DNA of 64,000 nucleotides from assembly GCA_029781045.1 (NCBI GenBank), contig JAKOXL010000024.1, positions 149,210 to 213,209 on the forward strand, in the 5' to 3' direction. The position numbers and the translations under genes are program-made. Positions 16,696 to 26,077 of this stretch are shown piece after piece. The stretch comes from Bacillota bacterium. Lineage in GTDB: Bacteria; Bacillota; UBA994; UBA5500. The notes under the pieces were generated by a model. It saw nothing but the letters and a program-made list of their open reading frames with translations. It was not told where the DNA came from and searched no databases. Positions within the stretch are counted from its first letter, which is position 1, and every line of letters starts with the position of its first letter.

Positions 16696-17352
16696 GTGTC
16701 TGTGTCTCATTTCAACTTGCGTGAACGGCTAACCATTGGCCAGAGGCTACATGTTACTTGGAGAAACCGGGTCTATTCTAGTCTACTCCTCGACATCGGC
16801 AGCACCTATTTGGATATTGGTGTTATTCAGTCCTTGGGGGAGCAGATTCATCTTTCTCCAGGTGCTGAAGTGACCATTGGCTTTGGCATCCCTGAAAGCG
16901 GGTATTATCGTTTCCAGACCACCGTTTTGGCTGAAATAGCTCAACCAGGGCCGGCGGTTCGTATAGCTTATCCAACGCAGGTAGAGCGAGTACAACAGCG
17001 CCGCCATTATCGTCTTCCTGTGTTGCTGACGTTCAGTTTCCGTGTGCTAAACGATCTCAAGTCTCACCGCTCTTTTATAACTCATCAGGGTACCACAGTA
17101 GATATCAGCGGCGGAGGAATGCAGTTTGTCTCCCAGGAAGATCTGAGATTCGGTGATAAGCTGGAGATCGATTTGCCTGCAGTGTTAGGCCTCACTGCTG
17201 GCATTATAGCTACAGTGTTGCGAACTACTGACAACTTTGACGGTACCTATCAGGCCAGTGTTCAATTTGAGAATCTCGATAGGCAACAGGAGGAAGCCAT
17301 TATTCGCTTTATTTTTCAAGAACAGGTGCGCCGGCGCCGCATGCAACAGTGA
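16696..17352 (+). CDS. YcgR-type PilZ protein, c-di-GMP brake candidate
   Basis: This 218-aa two-domain protein has an N-terminal YcgR-like beta domain (about 1-95) and a C-terminal PilZ domain. Both c-di-GMP-binding motifs are intact: R102-R103-x-x-R106 (QRRHYRLPV) and D136-x-S138-x-x-G141 (DISGGGMQF). In E. coli and B. subtilis (YcgR/MotI), such proteins bind c-di-GMP and slow or disengage the motor. Its place between flhG and cheB supports motor control by c-di-GMP. GTG 16696 follows TTAGGAGGTTAGG. Confidence 0.88.
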   Translation: MSVSHFNLRERLTIGQRLHVTWRNRVYSSLLLDIGSTYLDIGVIQSLGEQIHLSPGAEVTIGFGIPESGYYRFQTTVLAEIAQPGPAVRIAYPTQVERVQQRRHYRLPVLLTFSFRVLNDLKSHRSFITHQGTTVDISGGGMQFVSQEDLRFGDKLEIDLPAVLGLTAGIIATVLRTTDNFDGTYQASVQFENLDRQQEEAIIRFIFQEQVRRRRMQQ

Positions 17353-17372
17353 CTTGTTAGGAGGGGACAGAT

Positions 17373-18467
17373 ATGGGCGAAAGAAGCGATTTGGTACGAG
17401 CGTTGATCGTTGATGACTCGGCCTTTATGCGACGTCTGGTAACAGACATTTTGGAGTCATCGGGTAAAATCAAAGTGGTCGGAATTGCTCGTAACGGTGT
17501 GGATGCGGTGACCAAGAACCAGCGCCTATTACCCGATGTAATCACTCTCGACGTGGAAATGCCGGAAATGGACGGCCTAAGGGCTTTGACTGAGATTATG
17601 CGCACCCGTCCGGTGCCGGTTGTAATGCTAAGCTCCCTCACGCAATCGGGGGCGCGGGAAACCATCGAGGCCCTGTCTCGGGGAGCTGTTGACTTCATTG
17701 GTAAGCCCAGCTCTCCACAAGAAGTCTTGGATAGTCATTTGCAGCAAGAGATAGTAGATAAAGTCCTTTATGCTGCTAGGGTTGAAGTTGCCAAGTTAAC
17801 CCCTTTCACTTTTCCTCCGACAGTAGCCCCAGATAGAAGGGAGCCTCCAGCAAGAAAGCAACCGCCAGCGATTTGCAGTGGAGAGGAGATAAATCTGGTG
17901 GCTATAGGCACCTCTACTGGTGGGCCACGGGCGCTTCACAAAGTGATGGAGCAACTAAAACCCGATGGCAAAACGGCCTATTTGGTGGTACAACACATGC
18001 CTAAAGGTTTCACCCGCTCATTGGCTGAGCGTTTGAACAGTATTTCAGAACTAGAAGTCAATGAAGCCACAGAGGGGCCAATCGAGCCCGACCATGTTTA
18101 TATTGCTCCCGGTGATTACCATTTAACTGCCCAGGTGGTTAACGGTAGACCCCATATATGCTTAACCCAGACAGAACCGGTCAATGGCCATCGACCGGCT
18201 GTGGACGTGCTCTTCCACTCTCTGGCGGTTCGACCTGGTTTGTGCCGGGTAGCTGTGGTTCTCACAGGCATGGGTTCGGATGGGGCTAAGGGGTTGGCTG
18301 CCCTTAAGGCTACCGGTGCCTATACCATAGCTGAAGATGCGTCAACGGCCGTTATCTTTGGTATGCCGAGGGCAGCGATTATGACCGGTGCCGTTGACCG
18401 GGTTGCTGCTTTACCACAAGTAGCGGAGGCCATTGCGTTTGGTCTAGCAGGAGGAAGGGAGTGCTGA
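17373..18467 (+). CDS. cheB: CheB, chemoreceptor methylesterase
   Basis: This 364-aa protein has an N-terminal receiver domain (D14/D15 acidic pocket, phospho-acceptor D60 in TLDVEMPEMDG) and a C-terminal methylesterase domain (about 172-360). The catalytic triad motifs are present: Ser in AIGTSTGGP, His in VVQHMPKGF, and Asp in LTGMGSDGAKG. CheB removes methyl groups from receptor glutamates for adaptation. The matching cheR is not in this window. ATG 17373 follows AGGAGGGGA. Confidence 0.95.
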   Translation: MGERSDLVRALIVDDSAFMRRLVTDILESSGKIKVVGIARNGVDAVTKNQRLLPDVITLDVEMPEMDGLRALTEIMRTRPVPVVMLSSLTQSGARETIEALSRGAVDFIGKPSSPQEVLDSHLQQEIVDKVLYAARVEVAKLTPFTFPPTVAPDRREPPARKQPPAICSGEEINLVAIGTSTGGPRALHKVMEQLKPDGKTAYLVVQHMPKGFTRSLAERLNSISELEVNEATEGPIEPDHVYIAPGDYHLTAQVVNGRPHICLTQTEPVNGHRPAVDVLFHSLAVRPGLCRVAVVLTGMGSDGAKGLAALKATGAYTIAEDASTAVIFGMPRAAIMTGAVDRVAALPQVAEAIAFGLAGGREC

Positions 18468-18471
18468 ACCG

Positions 18472-20415
18472 ATGGAAATGTCCCAATACCTAGAGATATT
18501 CATAGAGGAAGCGAGAGAGCATATTCAGGCTCTAAATGCCAGCCTCTTGCGGTTGGAACAGAACCCCACCGATAAGGACGTGGTCGGTGAGCTTTTCCGT
18601 TCCGCCCATACTTTGAAGGGTATGGCGGCCACAATGGGCTTCAGTAAGACCGCTGAACTGACCCATCGGATGGAGAGTTCGTTAGATTTGGTCCGGCAGG
18701 GTGTTCTTACTCCTAATAGCACCTTTATTACGGCTCTGTTGCATGCAGTGGATGCTCTCGAAGAGCTGGTGGAGAGCGCAGCCAGTGGGCAAGAGGATGC
18801 CGGTATTGCTATTGCGCATTTGGTTGCCGCCTTACCCACCGATGCTGAGCAAGGTGCGGCAGTAGGAGTTGCCGCGCAGGAAGTGGCAGCAACTGCTGTT
18901 AGCGAGCTGAATCCTTCCGCATTGGCGGTTCTGAAGGAAGCCGTTAGCCAGGGGATGGAAGGGTACCGTTTAGATGTGCGCCTGGCGTCCGATGCTCTGC
19001 TCAAATCAGCCCGTGCCTATATGGTTTTTCAACGATTAGAGCAACATGGGGAGATCATCCAATCGGAGCCAAGTGTTCCTGATCTAGAAGCGGAACGTTT
19101 TGGGGACCACTTCTCCGTCTGGTTGGTTTCTGCTGCCCCCAGTTCTCTTCTACAAGAGGAGATTGAAAATATAGCCGATGTTCGTTCAGTAGTGATTACT
19201 CCTCTAAATGAAGGTTCGGCTGCTTCCGGCTCTTCTGACCCCAGCTCCGATATGGTACCACGACTACGTACGGGGAAAAGCGTTCGTGTCGATATTAGTC
19301 GTTTAGATCGTCTGATGAACCTGGTTAGTGAGCTGGTGATTATACGTACACGTATGACCCAGATCAGTAGAGATCTGGATCACCGTGCCCTGGCGGATTC
19401 TACGGCCACCCTAAATAGGATCCTTCTAGAGTTGCAGGATGAGGTTATGCAAGTACGTATGGTGGCTGTGGAGCAGATTTTTAGTCGTTTCCCCCGTATG
19501 GTTCGCGATCTGAGCCAACAGTTGGGCAAAGATGTGGATTTCCAGATTTCCGGTCAGGAGACCGAGTTGGATCGCACTATAGTTGATGAGATAGGCGATC
19601 CCCTGGTCCATTTGTTACGTAATGCTTTGGATCATGGCATAGAACCGGTGGCTGAACGAGTTAGACTGGGCAAGCCAGCAAAAGCGAGAGTTCAGCTATC
19701 CGCCTATCATCGAGGTGATTCGGTTTTCATCGAAGTACAGGATGATGGCCGAGGTATTGATGTGGCCAAGATTAAGCAAAAAGCGGTGGAGCGGGGGTTA
19801 ATTAGTAGTGAAGAGGCCAATTCCATGGATGACGAGGCCGCTCTCAAACTGATTTTCCAACCGGGATTCAGTATGGCTAAGCAAGTAACCGATATATCGG
19901 GCCGAGGGGTAGGCCTTGACGTGGTTGCCAGCAAGATTGCCAGTCTGGGTGGCCGTACTTCGGTACACACCGAATTGGGAAAAGGTAGTGTGTTCACTAT
20001 CGTCTTGCCACTAACCCTGGCGATCATGGCAACGCTGCAAGTGAAAGTTGATGCTGAGCGTTACGCCATACCGTTGAGTGTAGTAGATCAGACTGCCCTG
20101 CTCAAGCGATCAGAATTGGATGTGATCGAGCATAGATTGGCCATGTCTTACCGGGGCCAGACCATCCCAGTGGTAGATTTACGTAAGGCCTTGGCCGTGC
20201 CTTATACCACCCCTCCGGCGGACGATGTTTACGTAGTAGTGGTCTATCGTGGTCGCAGGCTCTTGGGTCTAATGGTGGACGAATTGTTGGGACAGGAGGA
20301 AGTGGTAGTCAAACCACTCGGACGTTTTGTAGATAGAAGTCCAGGCATTAGTGGAGCTACCATTTTAGGTGACGGTAGTATTGCTCTAATTCTGGACGTT
20401 ATGTCCATAGTGTGA
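18472..20415 (+). CDS. cheA: CheA, chemotaxis histidine kinase
   Basis: This 647-aa kinase has the phospho-accepting Hpt domain (P1) with H46 in LFRSAHTLKGMAATMGF, a CheY-binding P2-like region (about 155-240), the P3 dimerisation helices (SVRVDISRLDRLMNLVSELV), and the P4 ATP-binding domain with LRNALDHGIE, VQDDGRGID, GRGVGLDVV and GKGSVF. It ends in a CheW-like P5 domain (about 515-647). It phosphorylates CheY and CheB in response to receptors. It starts 4 nt after cheB. ATG 18472 is followed by an in-frame ATG at 18478. Confidence 0.96.
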   Translation: MEMSQYLEIFIEEAREHIQALNASLLRLEQNPTDKDVVGELFRSAHTLKGMAATMGFSKTAELTHRMESSLDLVRQGVLTPNSTFITALLHAVDALEELVESAASGQEDAGIAIAHLVAALPTDAEQGAAVGVAAQEVAATAVSELNPSALAVLKEAVSQGMEGYRLDVRLASDALLKSARAYMVFQRLEQHGEIIQSEPSVPDLEAERFGDHFSVWLVSAAPSSLLQEEIENIADVRSVVITPLNEGSAASGSSDPSSDMVPRLRTGKSVRVDISRLDRLMNLVSELVIIRTRMTQISRDLDHRALADSTATLNRILLELQDEVMQVRMVAVEQIFSRFPRMVRDLSQQLGKDVDFQISGQETELDRTIVDEIGDPLVHLLRNALDHGIEPVAERVRLGKPAKARVQLSAYHRGDSVFIEVQDDGRGIDVAKIKQKAVERGLISSEEANSMDDEAALKLIFQPGFSMAKQVTDISGRGVGLDVVASKIASLGGRTSVHTELGKGSVFTIVLPLTLAIMATLQVKVDAERYAIPLSVVDQTALLKRSELDVIEHRLAMSYRGQTIPVVDLRKALAVPYTTPPADDVYVVVVYRGRRLLGLMVDELLGQEEVVVKPLGRFVDRSPGISGATILGDGSIALILDVMSIV

Positions 20416-20428
20416 GGAGGTAGTTAGG

Positions 20429-20881
20429 ATGAGCGTGGCAGCCCAAGTCCATTTGGAGGAAGAACGCTTTGTTGTGTTTCGGTTAGCTGGAGAAGACTAC
20501 GCGATACCTATTGCAGGTGTACATACGGTGGAGAAAATAATTCCCATTACCCGTGTACCTAGGGCTCCTGAGTTTGTTGATGGCGTAATCAACCTGCGAG
20601 GAGAAGTGGTTCCGGTCATCAATCTGCGGCGTCGTCTCGATTTACCGCCAGCAGAAGATACCAGCAATGCCCATATTGTGGTGGCTTTAGCAGGGGAGCA
20701 GTTGGTGGGGCTAATAGTTGATGAAATCAGTCATGTGCTGAGCCTACCCTCCAATGCGATTCAAGCAGCCGATCAGGTTGTAGGGGAGGCCAATCGCAGC
20801 TTTCTCTTAGGCGTGGGCAAATGGGAGCAAGGTTTGATAATCATTCTTGATCTCGACCGTGTGGTGGATCCGGAGAGGTAA
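20429..20881 (+). CDS. cheW: CheW, chemotaxis coupling protein
   Basis: This 150-aa single CheW domain contains VFRLAGEDYAIPIAGVHTVEKI, then VPRAPEFVDGVINLRGEVVPVINLRRRL and LVGLIVDEISHVL. CheW bridges receptors and CheA. ATG 20429 has GAGGAGGTAG upstream. Size and motifs are typical. Confidence 0.95.
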   Translation: MSVAAQVHLEEERFVVFRLAGEDYAIPIAGVHTVEKIIPITRVPRAPEFVDGVINLRGEVVPVINLRRRLDLPPAEDTSNAHIVVALAGEQLVGLIVDEISHVLSLPSNAIQAADQVVGEANRSFLLGVGKWEQGLIIILDLDRVVDPER

Positions 20882-20885
20882 ACAG

Positions 20886-21488
20886 ATGTTTTCAACTTTG
20901 CAGATCGATGTGTTAAAGGAAATTAGTAATATTGGCTGTGGTAATGCGGCCACTGCCCTATCGAGAATGCTTGATAAGCGAATAGATATGGAGATTCCCA
21001 GCGTCAACGTTCTGCCACTGGCTCAGGCCCCCGACTTATTGGGCGGTGCGGAGAAGCTGGTAACCGGGGTCTTCTTTCAGGCCCTTGATGGGATGCCTTG
21101 TTCCATCCTCTGGCTACTGGAACAGGAGTCGGTTGGGAGATTACTTAGCTTGCTGTTTGGCATGGATGTACATAGCGAACCGCCCTATTCCCCCCTTGAA
21201 CAATCGGCCCTGATGGAAGTTGGGAACATCTTAAGTAGCTCCTACCTGGGCGCCCTCAGCAGTTTTACCGGCCTAAATTTCCAACTGTCGGTACCCGCTT
21301 TGGCCAGCGATATGGCAGGTGCTATTCTCGACGTAGCTTTGATGCAGTTGGGCAGCTATTCCAATTACGTTCTGGTGATTAAGAACAGTCTACGTGAAGG
21401 CGATAAGTCGGTGGAGGCCAGTTTTCTTCTTATCCCCGATCTTGAGCTTATTCAGAAGATCTTCTCCGCGCTCGGGGTAGCTGAATGA
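20886..21488 (+). CDS. cheC: CheC, CheY-P phosphatase
   Basis: This 200-aa protein contains both CheC phosphatase motifs: DVLKEISNIGCGNAATALSRM (E12, N15) and SALMEVGNILSSSYLGALSSF. CheC hydrolyses CheY-P and partners with CheD in adaptation in the B. subtilis type of chemotaxis. The start ATG 20886 has GGAGAGG upstream; an in-frame ATG at 20847 inside cheW is not credible. It overlaps cheD by 4 nt, fitting the CheC-CheD complex. Confidence 0.94.
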   Translation: MFSTLQIDVLKEISNIGCGNAATALSRMLDKRIDMEIPSVNVLPLAQAPDLLGGAEKLVTGVFFQALDGMPCSILWLLEQESVGRLLSLLFGMDVHSEPPYSPLEQSALMEVGNILSSSYLGALSSFTGLNFQLSVPALASDMAGAILDVALMQLGSYSNYVLVIKNSLREGDKSVEASFLLIPDLELIQKIFSALGVAE

Positions 21489-21973
21489 AGAAGCGTGTAT
21501 TACAAGTAGGCATGGCCCAATTTGCGGTGGGACAAGGCGAGGATGTGCTTAAGACCCTAGGTTTGGGGTCGTGTGTGGGGATCTGCCTCTATGATCCTGC
21601 CATGCACTTAGGGGGGCTTGTACATATTATGTTGCCAGAGATGTCTCAGTATCAGGATAAGAGTACTGAGGCCAAATATGCCGATACCGGGGTACGTTTG
21701 CTTGTTCGCGAGATGCAACGTATAGGGGCCAACCCCAGCCGCTTGCGGGCCAAGTTGGCTGGCGGGGCTCAGATGTTTACCTTTTCAGGACAGAGTGAAA
21801 TCATGCGTATCGGTGAGAGGAATGTGGCCGCCTCCCATAAGGCTCTCCAGGAACTGCAAATCCCAGTTGTGGCGGAACACACTGGTGGTAACTACGGGCG
21901 TACCATAGAGTTTTACTGTAACGGAGGGGCTTTAGAAGTGCGAACCATTGGTCACGGGACCTTCACCATTTAG
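21485..21973 (+). CDS. cheD: CheD, receptor glutamine deamidase
   Basis: This 162-aa protein contains the catalytic Cys in TLGLGSCVGICLYD (C30) and His in GGLVHIMLPE (H47). A conserved C-terminal part (KLAGGAQMF, then GERNVAASHKAL) is also present. CheD deamidates receptor glutamines and is sequestered by CheC bound to CheY-P. The start overlaps the cheC stop. Confidence 0.95.
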   Translation: MKKRVLQVGMAQFAVGQGEDVLKTLGLGSCVGICLYDPAMHLGGLVHIMLPEMSQYQDKSTEAKYADTGVRLLVREMQRIGANPSRLRAKLAGGAQMFTFSGQSEIMRIGERNVAASHKALQELQIPVVAEHTGGNYGRTIEFYCNGGALEVRTIGHGTFTI

Positions 21974-21984
21974 GAGGTGCGAAA

Positions 21985-22728
21985 GTGGCAAGCTCGGCAG
22001 CCGAGTTGCTGTGGCAGGCTTACCGGCAAGCAGATGGGGCCGCTAGGCTTGCACTTATTGAACACTATCTGCCCTTAGTTAAGCGGGTATGTGGGCGTAT
22101 TAGTCTTAATCTGCCTCAATACGTGGATCCGGGTGATTTGGAGAGTGCTGGTGTGCTCGGTCTCATGGATGCCATTAACAACTATTGCCCCGAGCGGGGT
22201 GTTAAGTTTGAAACCTACGCGGTAACCCGCATTAAAGGGGCGATTATTGATAGTCTGCGCCAGATAGACTTCGTGCCCCGTACGGTCCGACAGAAGGCAA
22301 AGCGACTGCAGGAAACCATTCAAGCGTTGCAGTCCAAACTGGGAAGAAGTCCGGCGGAAGGGGAGTTGGCTACAGAACTTGGGATTAGCGTGGGAGAACT
22401 GCAAAAGTGGTTGCTGGATGTGCAGGCAATAACGGTTCTGTCGCTCAATGCTCCATTAGACAGTGAAGAGGAAGGAGGCGACTTGACAAGTCTGCTAGTA
22501 GCCGATTCCAGCAGTGATCCAGTCAATTTGTTACTGGAAGAAGAACGGGTTGGGGAGTTGGCGGACGCTATTGGTCATCTTAGCCAGCGGGAGCAGCTTT
22601 TGCTGAGCCTCTATTACAACGAAGGGCTTACCCTCAAAGAGATTGGGCAGGTATTGGGGATTAGTGAATCGCGAGTGAGCCAGATTCATACTGCTATTGT
22701 ATTGAAACTGCGAGCCAAATTGACGTAA
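21985..22728 (+). CDS. sigD: SigD/FliA, motility sigma factor (sigma-28)
   Basis: This 247-aa FliA-type sigma factor has region 2 (LPLVKRVCGRI, PGDLESAGVLGLMDAINNY, VKFETYAVTRIKGAIIDSLR), region 3 (VRQKAKRLQETIQALQSKLGRSPAEGELATELGI) and region 4 (LSQREQLLLSLYYNEGLTLKEIGQVLGISESRVSQIH). It directs late flagellar and chemotaxis genes. GTG 21985 follows TAGGAGGTG. Its place at the distal end of the fla/che operon is the B. subtilis arrangement, where distance from the promoter affects sigD levels. A weakly spliced cheY message would not itself block this gene. Confidence 0.95.
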   Translation: MASSAAELLWQAYRQADGAARLALIEHYLPLVKRVCGRISLNLPQYVDPGDLESAGVLGLMDAINNYCPERGVKFETYAVTRIKGAIIDSLRQIDFVPRTVRQKAKRLQETIQALQSKLGRSPAEGELATELGISVGELQKWLLDVQAITVLSLNAPLDSEEEGGDLTSLLVADSSSDPVNLLLEEERVGELADAIGHLSQREQLLLSLYYNEGLTLKEIGQVLGISESRVSQIHTAIVLKLRAKLT

Positions 22729-22740
22729 GGAGGCATGATT

Positions 22741-24360
22741 ATGGCGCTAGCGGAAAGAGAGTATCAAGGCCGTGGTTTTCGCATAGTTGTGGGAGAGCAG
22801 CGAGTAGCGATCGTAGTAGATCCAATGGTTAGCGCCTCCATACCGGTTACTCTGGAAGAAGTGCGGACCTTTTTCGCCCAACAGGGCTGGCCATGGCAAA
22901 CGGTGGATGTACGGGAAGTTGAGGCTGCCTTGACAGAAAGTAATGGGCAACCCCATGCTATAGTGGATAACCTGGCAGAGATTAGGACTGATGCCCGGCT
23001 GCAAACTAGAGTTAGTCAAGACGGTATGCGTGTGATAGCGCGGATTATCCCTGCCATCTGGGGGGAACCGGTTTCTAAGGCCACCGTTCTTCGGCAGCTT
23101 TCCGAACTAGGCGTGACCTATGGCGTGAAAGAGGAGACCATAGAACAGATGGTGCGGCAGCAATCGTTGGACCAGGAGTGGGTAATCGCGCAAGGGCGTC
23201 CCGCCGAAAAGGGGGCCAATGCCCGGTTAGTATATGAGCCGGCCCTGCAGAGAACTGGCGGTAAGCCAACTTTCTTACCAGACGGCCGCGTAGACTTTCG
23301 CGAGCTAAACAAAATTGTGGTTGTTTCCCAAGGTCAACTCTTGGCCACCCGTATCCCTCCGACAGCAGGAATGCCTGGCCGTAATGTCTTTGGAGAGGAA
23401 CTACCGGCTGTACCCGGACGGGACTTGATCTGGCCCTTGGGGAAAGGCGTAAAAGTGGAGAATGATAGACTGATAGCTACTGTGGATGGTCAAGTGGTGT
23501 TAAAATCGGGCCGGATAAACGTGCTGCCAGTCTATGAGATTCCGGGAGATGTGGATTATTCAGTAGGAAATGTCCGCTTCAATGGTAATGTGCAGATTAG
23601 AGGTTCAGTGAAGCCTGGCTTTACTATACAAGCGGAGGGAGACGTGAAGATCTCCGGTGGTGTTGATAGCGCAACCATTATCTGCGGAGGGACCTTGACG
23701 GTCGGAGGAGGGATTCAAGGGCAAGGTCGCGGAGAAGTAAAGGTTGAAGGGGACATCTACTGTCGATTCATCGAAAACTGTAAAGCTACAGCTGCTGGTT
23801 CTATTGTGGTGGGAGAAGATATTATGCACAGTCAGGTTTTTGCTGGCCGCTCCATACAAGTGGGTGGAAGGAAAGGATTGATTGTGGGTGGGGTGATACG
23901 AGCCACCGATAGCATTGAGTGTAAGGTATTGGGTGCTTCTTTAGGCACGCCCACCACTGTGGAAGTGGGTGTGAACCCGTCCCTTTTTGAACAGTATGGG
24001 CAACTGATGACGGCTATGAGCAAGATAGAAAGTGAGCTGTTGCGACTCAAGCAAGGAATCGACCGTCTGGAGCAGCTGCAGGCGACCGTGGGTTCTTTGC
24101 CACCTAGTCGACAAGAGTTGCTCGATCAACTGACTAGAGCCTATAACCAGCGCTCGCAGGAGCTGGGCAATATCGCTTGGCAGCTGGCGCAACAGGAGCA
24201 GGCCATGTCGGCTATTAAGAATGCTTATGTAAAAGTTGGTGACACCGTGTATTCCGGTGTTAAAGTTACTATCGGCAAATCTGTTTATCATGTCCGAGAA
24301 GAAAAACGGGGCGGTACCTTCAAGCTACACGAAGGAGATGTGGTTTTCAGATCCCACTAG
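22741..24360 (+). CDS. FapA/DUF342-family protein
   Basis: This 539-aa protein has an N-terminal mixed domain, a central region rich in Gly/Val beta-strand repeats (about 260-400: GDVDYSVGNVRFNGNVQIRGSV, GDVKISGGVDSATIICGG, GGIQGQG) typical of the FapA right-handed beta-helix, a coiled coil (about 415-475), and a short C-terminal strand region. Flagellar assembly protein A homologues commonly follow sigD in Clostridia, but their function is poorly known. ATG 22741 is preferred, 7 nt after TAAGGAGG; ATG 22735 sits too close to it. Confidence 0.82.
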   Translation: MALAEREYQGRGFRIVVGEQRVAIVVDPMVSASIPVTLEEVRTFFAQQGWPWQTVDVREVEAALTESNGQPHAIVDNLAEIRTDARLQTRVSQDGMRVIARIIPAIWGEPVSKATVLRQLSELGVTYGVKEETIEQMVRQQSLDQEWVIAQGRPAEKGANARLVYEPALQRTGGKPTFLPDGRVDFRELNKIVVVSQGQLLATRIPPTAGMPGRNVFGEELPAVPGRDLIWPLGKGVKVENDRLIATVDGQVVLKSGRINVLPVYEIPGDVDYSVGNVRFNGNVQIRGSVKPGFTIQAEGDVKISGGVDSATIICGGTLTVGGGIQGQGRGEVKVEGDIYCRFIENCKATAAGSIVVGEDIMHSQVFAGRSIQVGGRKGLIVGGVIRATDSIECKVLGASLGTPTTVEVGVNPSLFEQYGQLMTAMSKIESELLRLKQGIDRLEQLQATVGSLPPSRQELLDQLTRAYNQRSQELGNIAWQLAQQEQAMSAIKNAYVKVGDTVYSGVKVTIGKSVYHVREEKRGGTFKLHEGDVVFRSH

Positions 24361-24375
24361 TAAGGGGTGGTTCTT

Positions 24376-24690
24376 TTGTCCATTCGACCGATTGACCCCC
24401 AGTCTATTCTGCATAAGGCCAGCGAAGCCCAAAGGATTGCGGCCGCTGCCCGGGGACAGCCTAATCCGCAACAGCATCACTTTTTGCAAGAACTGCAACA
24501 GCAGAGTGTGCGAAGACAGCAAATGGTACGCCAGACCGATGAGTCAGAGGCCAACAAGATGGAAGCCGATGAGCGAGCCAAGCAGCAACAGCAGAGACAA
24601 GAGCAGCGACAAGACAGGAGACAGAAGAAGGGGCCTCTCCATGGTGAGTTGGATCGGGATCGTGGCACACGGATAGATATTAAGGTGTAG
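24376..24690 (+). CDS. Small Gln/Arg-rich hypothetical protein
   Basis: This 104-aa protein begins LSIRPIDPQSILHKASEAQRIA and then becomes a highly charged Gln/Arg/Glu-rich helix (about 35-85), ending HGELDRDRGTRIDIKV. Short proteins of this design, with a conserved IRPID start, are often found beside FapA-like genes in clostridial motility operons. I know of no function. TTG 24376 is preferred because AAGGGGTGG (24362-24370) precedes it; GTG 24367 is the alternative. Confidence 0.65.
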   Translation: MSIRPIDPQSILHKASEAQRIAAAARGQPNPQQHHFLQELQQQSVRRQQMVRQTDESEANKMEADERAKQQQQRQEQRQDRRQKKGPLHGELDRDRGTRIDIKV

Positions 24691-24702
24691 AGGTGACAGC
24701 AA

Positions 24703-25161
24703 ATGTGGTTGTGGGTTCTAGCAGCCGGCTTATTTGCGCTTGCCGCGCTGCTATTTTTCTTCCTATACCGCAGGGCTAAGCTGGCTCTAGAGTACTGGAG
24801 TAATCCGGCTAATGCGCTTACCGTTGATGGTGTGGCGGTTCTCATACAAGAACTGGAGTCGGCGGGAGATGCTATTGTAGAGCGTCTGGAGTCCAAACAG
24901 CGGGAAGTTGATCAAGTGTTGAAACTGCTAGATGCCAAGTTGGAGCTGTTGCAGGCAGCCATTGCCCTGAAGAATAGTCCTATGGTGGAGCAGCCAGAAG
25001 TTGGAGTTGCTGCCAGTGCTGAAACCGCAGATTTGGGCGAGAAGCAAAAGCTGGTTCTGCATTGGCGAGACCAGGGATTGAGTGCGGTGGAAATAGCACG
25101 TCAGACGGAGCTGAAGCTTGATGAAGTGCGTTTGATCCTGAGGCTTTTCGGCGAGCAGTAA
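24703..25161 (+). CDS. SwrB/YlxL-like membrane protein (DUF6115-type)
   Basis: This 152-aa protein has an N-terminal membrane helix (residues 2-22, WLWVLAAGLFALAALLFFFLY), a coiled coil (about 45-95), a linker, and a C-terminal helix-turn-helix-like segment (LHWRDQGLSAVEIARQTELKLDEVRLIL). This is the architecture of B. subtilis SwrB/YlxL, which lies in the same place, after sigD and before rpsB, and promotes flagellar export activation. The orthology is inferred from architecture and position rather than a strong motif. It is the last gene of the motility operon. Confidence 0.68.
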   Translation: MWLWVLAAGLFALAALLFFFLYRRAKLALEYWSNPANALTVDGVAVLIQELESAGDAIVERLESKQREVDQVLKLLDAKLELLQAAIALKNSPMVEQPEVGVAASAETADLGEKQKLVLHWRDQGLSAVEIARQTELKLDEVRLILRLFGEQ

Positions 25162-25216
25162 TTAAGGCGAGGGACTTAGGGGAATACTCCCCATTAAAAT
25201 GAGGAAATGGGAAGTC

Positions 25217-25246
25217 TTGCTTGCCGCTACTAGCTTGTGGTATACT
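25217..25246 (+). promoter_or_regulatory. Candidate promoter for rpsB-tsf
   Basis: A -35-like TTGCTT (25217-25222) and a -10 TATACT (25241-25246) are separated by 18 bp. They lie after the motility operon, about 120 bp before rpsB, leaving a ~115-nt leader. A weak 5-bp hairpin (GGGGA/TCCCC near 25179-25192) lies between the operons but has no T-run, so read-through from the motility operon is possible. Confidence 0.5.
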
Positions 25247-25368
25247 TCCAGATGGTGCTTAACACACACGCCCTAAGACCGTGGAAGGGGTGCCTACTGC
25301 TCAGCGGGTTCTTCCATGGGATGAAAGGTGCGGAGGCCATTAACCAAAGGGAGGAGGTGAACACAGCC

Positions 25369-26067
25369 ATGGCAGTCGTTTCAATGAAACAATTATTAGA
25401 GGCTGGCGTTCATTTTGGTCATCAGACGAGGCGTTGGAATCCAAAAATGGCGCCCTATATCTTTACGGAGCGCAACGGTATTTACATCATCGACTTGCAG
25501 AAGACCGTGCGCAAGATTGATGAAGCCTATAACTTTGTGAAAGAGCTAGTCGCTTCTGGCAAGACTATTCTTTTTGTCGGTACTAAGAAGCAAGCTCAGG
25601 AAGCAGTGCAAGAAGAAGCAGAACGTTGCGGCATGTTTTATGTCAATCAGCGCTGGCTAGGTGGTACTCTGACCAATTTCCAGACCATCCAGCGTCGTAT
25701 TGCTCGCTTGCACGAACTAGTACGGATGGAAGAAGAGGGCATGTTTGAGGTCTTGCCTAAGAAGGAAGTCATCGCCCTTCGCCATGAGATGGAGAAGTTG
25801 GAGAAGTTCCTGGGCGGCATCAAGAATATGCGCGAGCTTCCCGGTGCACTATTCATCGTTGATCCTCGTAAAGAGAGGATTGCAGTTGCTGAAGCCCGCA
25901 AACTGGGAATCCCCATTGTGGCCATCGTTGATACCAACTGTGATCCCGATGAGATCGACGTCATCATTCCTGGTAATGATGATGCTATTCGCGCCGTGAG
26001 ACTACTCTGTGCTACAATTGCCGATGCGGTAATTGAGGCTAATCAGGGAGAGCAAATGGCCGAATGA
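25369..26067 (+). CDS. rpsB: 30S ribosomal protein S2
   Basis: This 232-aa protein starts [19 protein letters not shown] and contains [29 protein letters not shown] and [12 protein letters not shown], all S2 signatures. It is a component of the small ribosomal subunit. ATG 25369 follows GGGAGGAGGTGAA. Upstream in-frame starts fall in the leader and lack family similarity. It is co-located with tsf, as in nearly all bacteria. Confidence 0.97.
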   Translation: MAVVSMKQLLEAGVHFGHQTRRWNPKMAPYIFTERNGIYIIDLQKTVRKIDEAYNFVKELVASGKTILFVGTKKQAQEAVQEEAERCGMFYVNQRWLGGTLTNFQTIQRRIARLHELVRMEEEGMFEVLPKKEVIALRHEMEKLEKFLGGIKNMRELPGALFIVDPRKERIAVAEARKLGIPIVAIVDTNCDPDEIDVIIPGNDDAIRAVRLLCATIADAVIEANQGEQMAE

Positions 26068-26077
26068 TCGCCGATAG

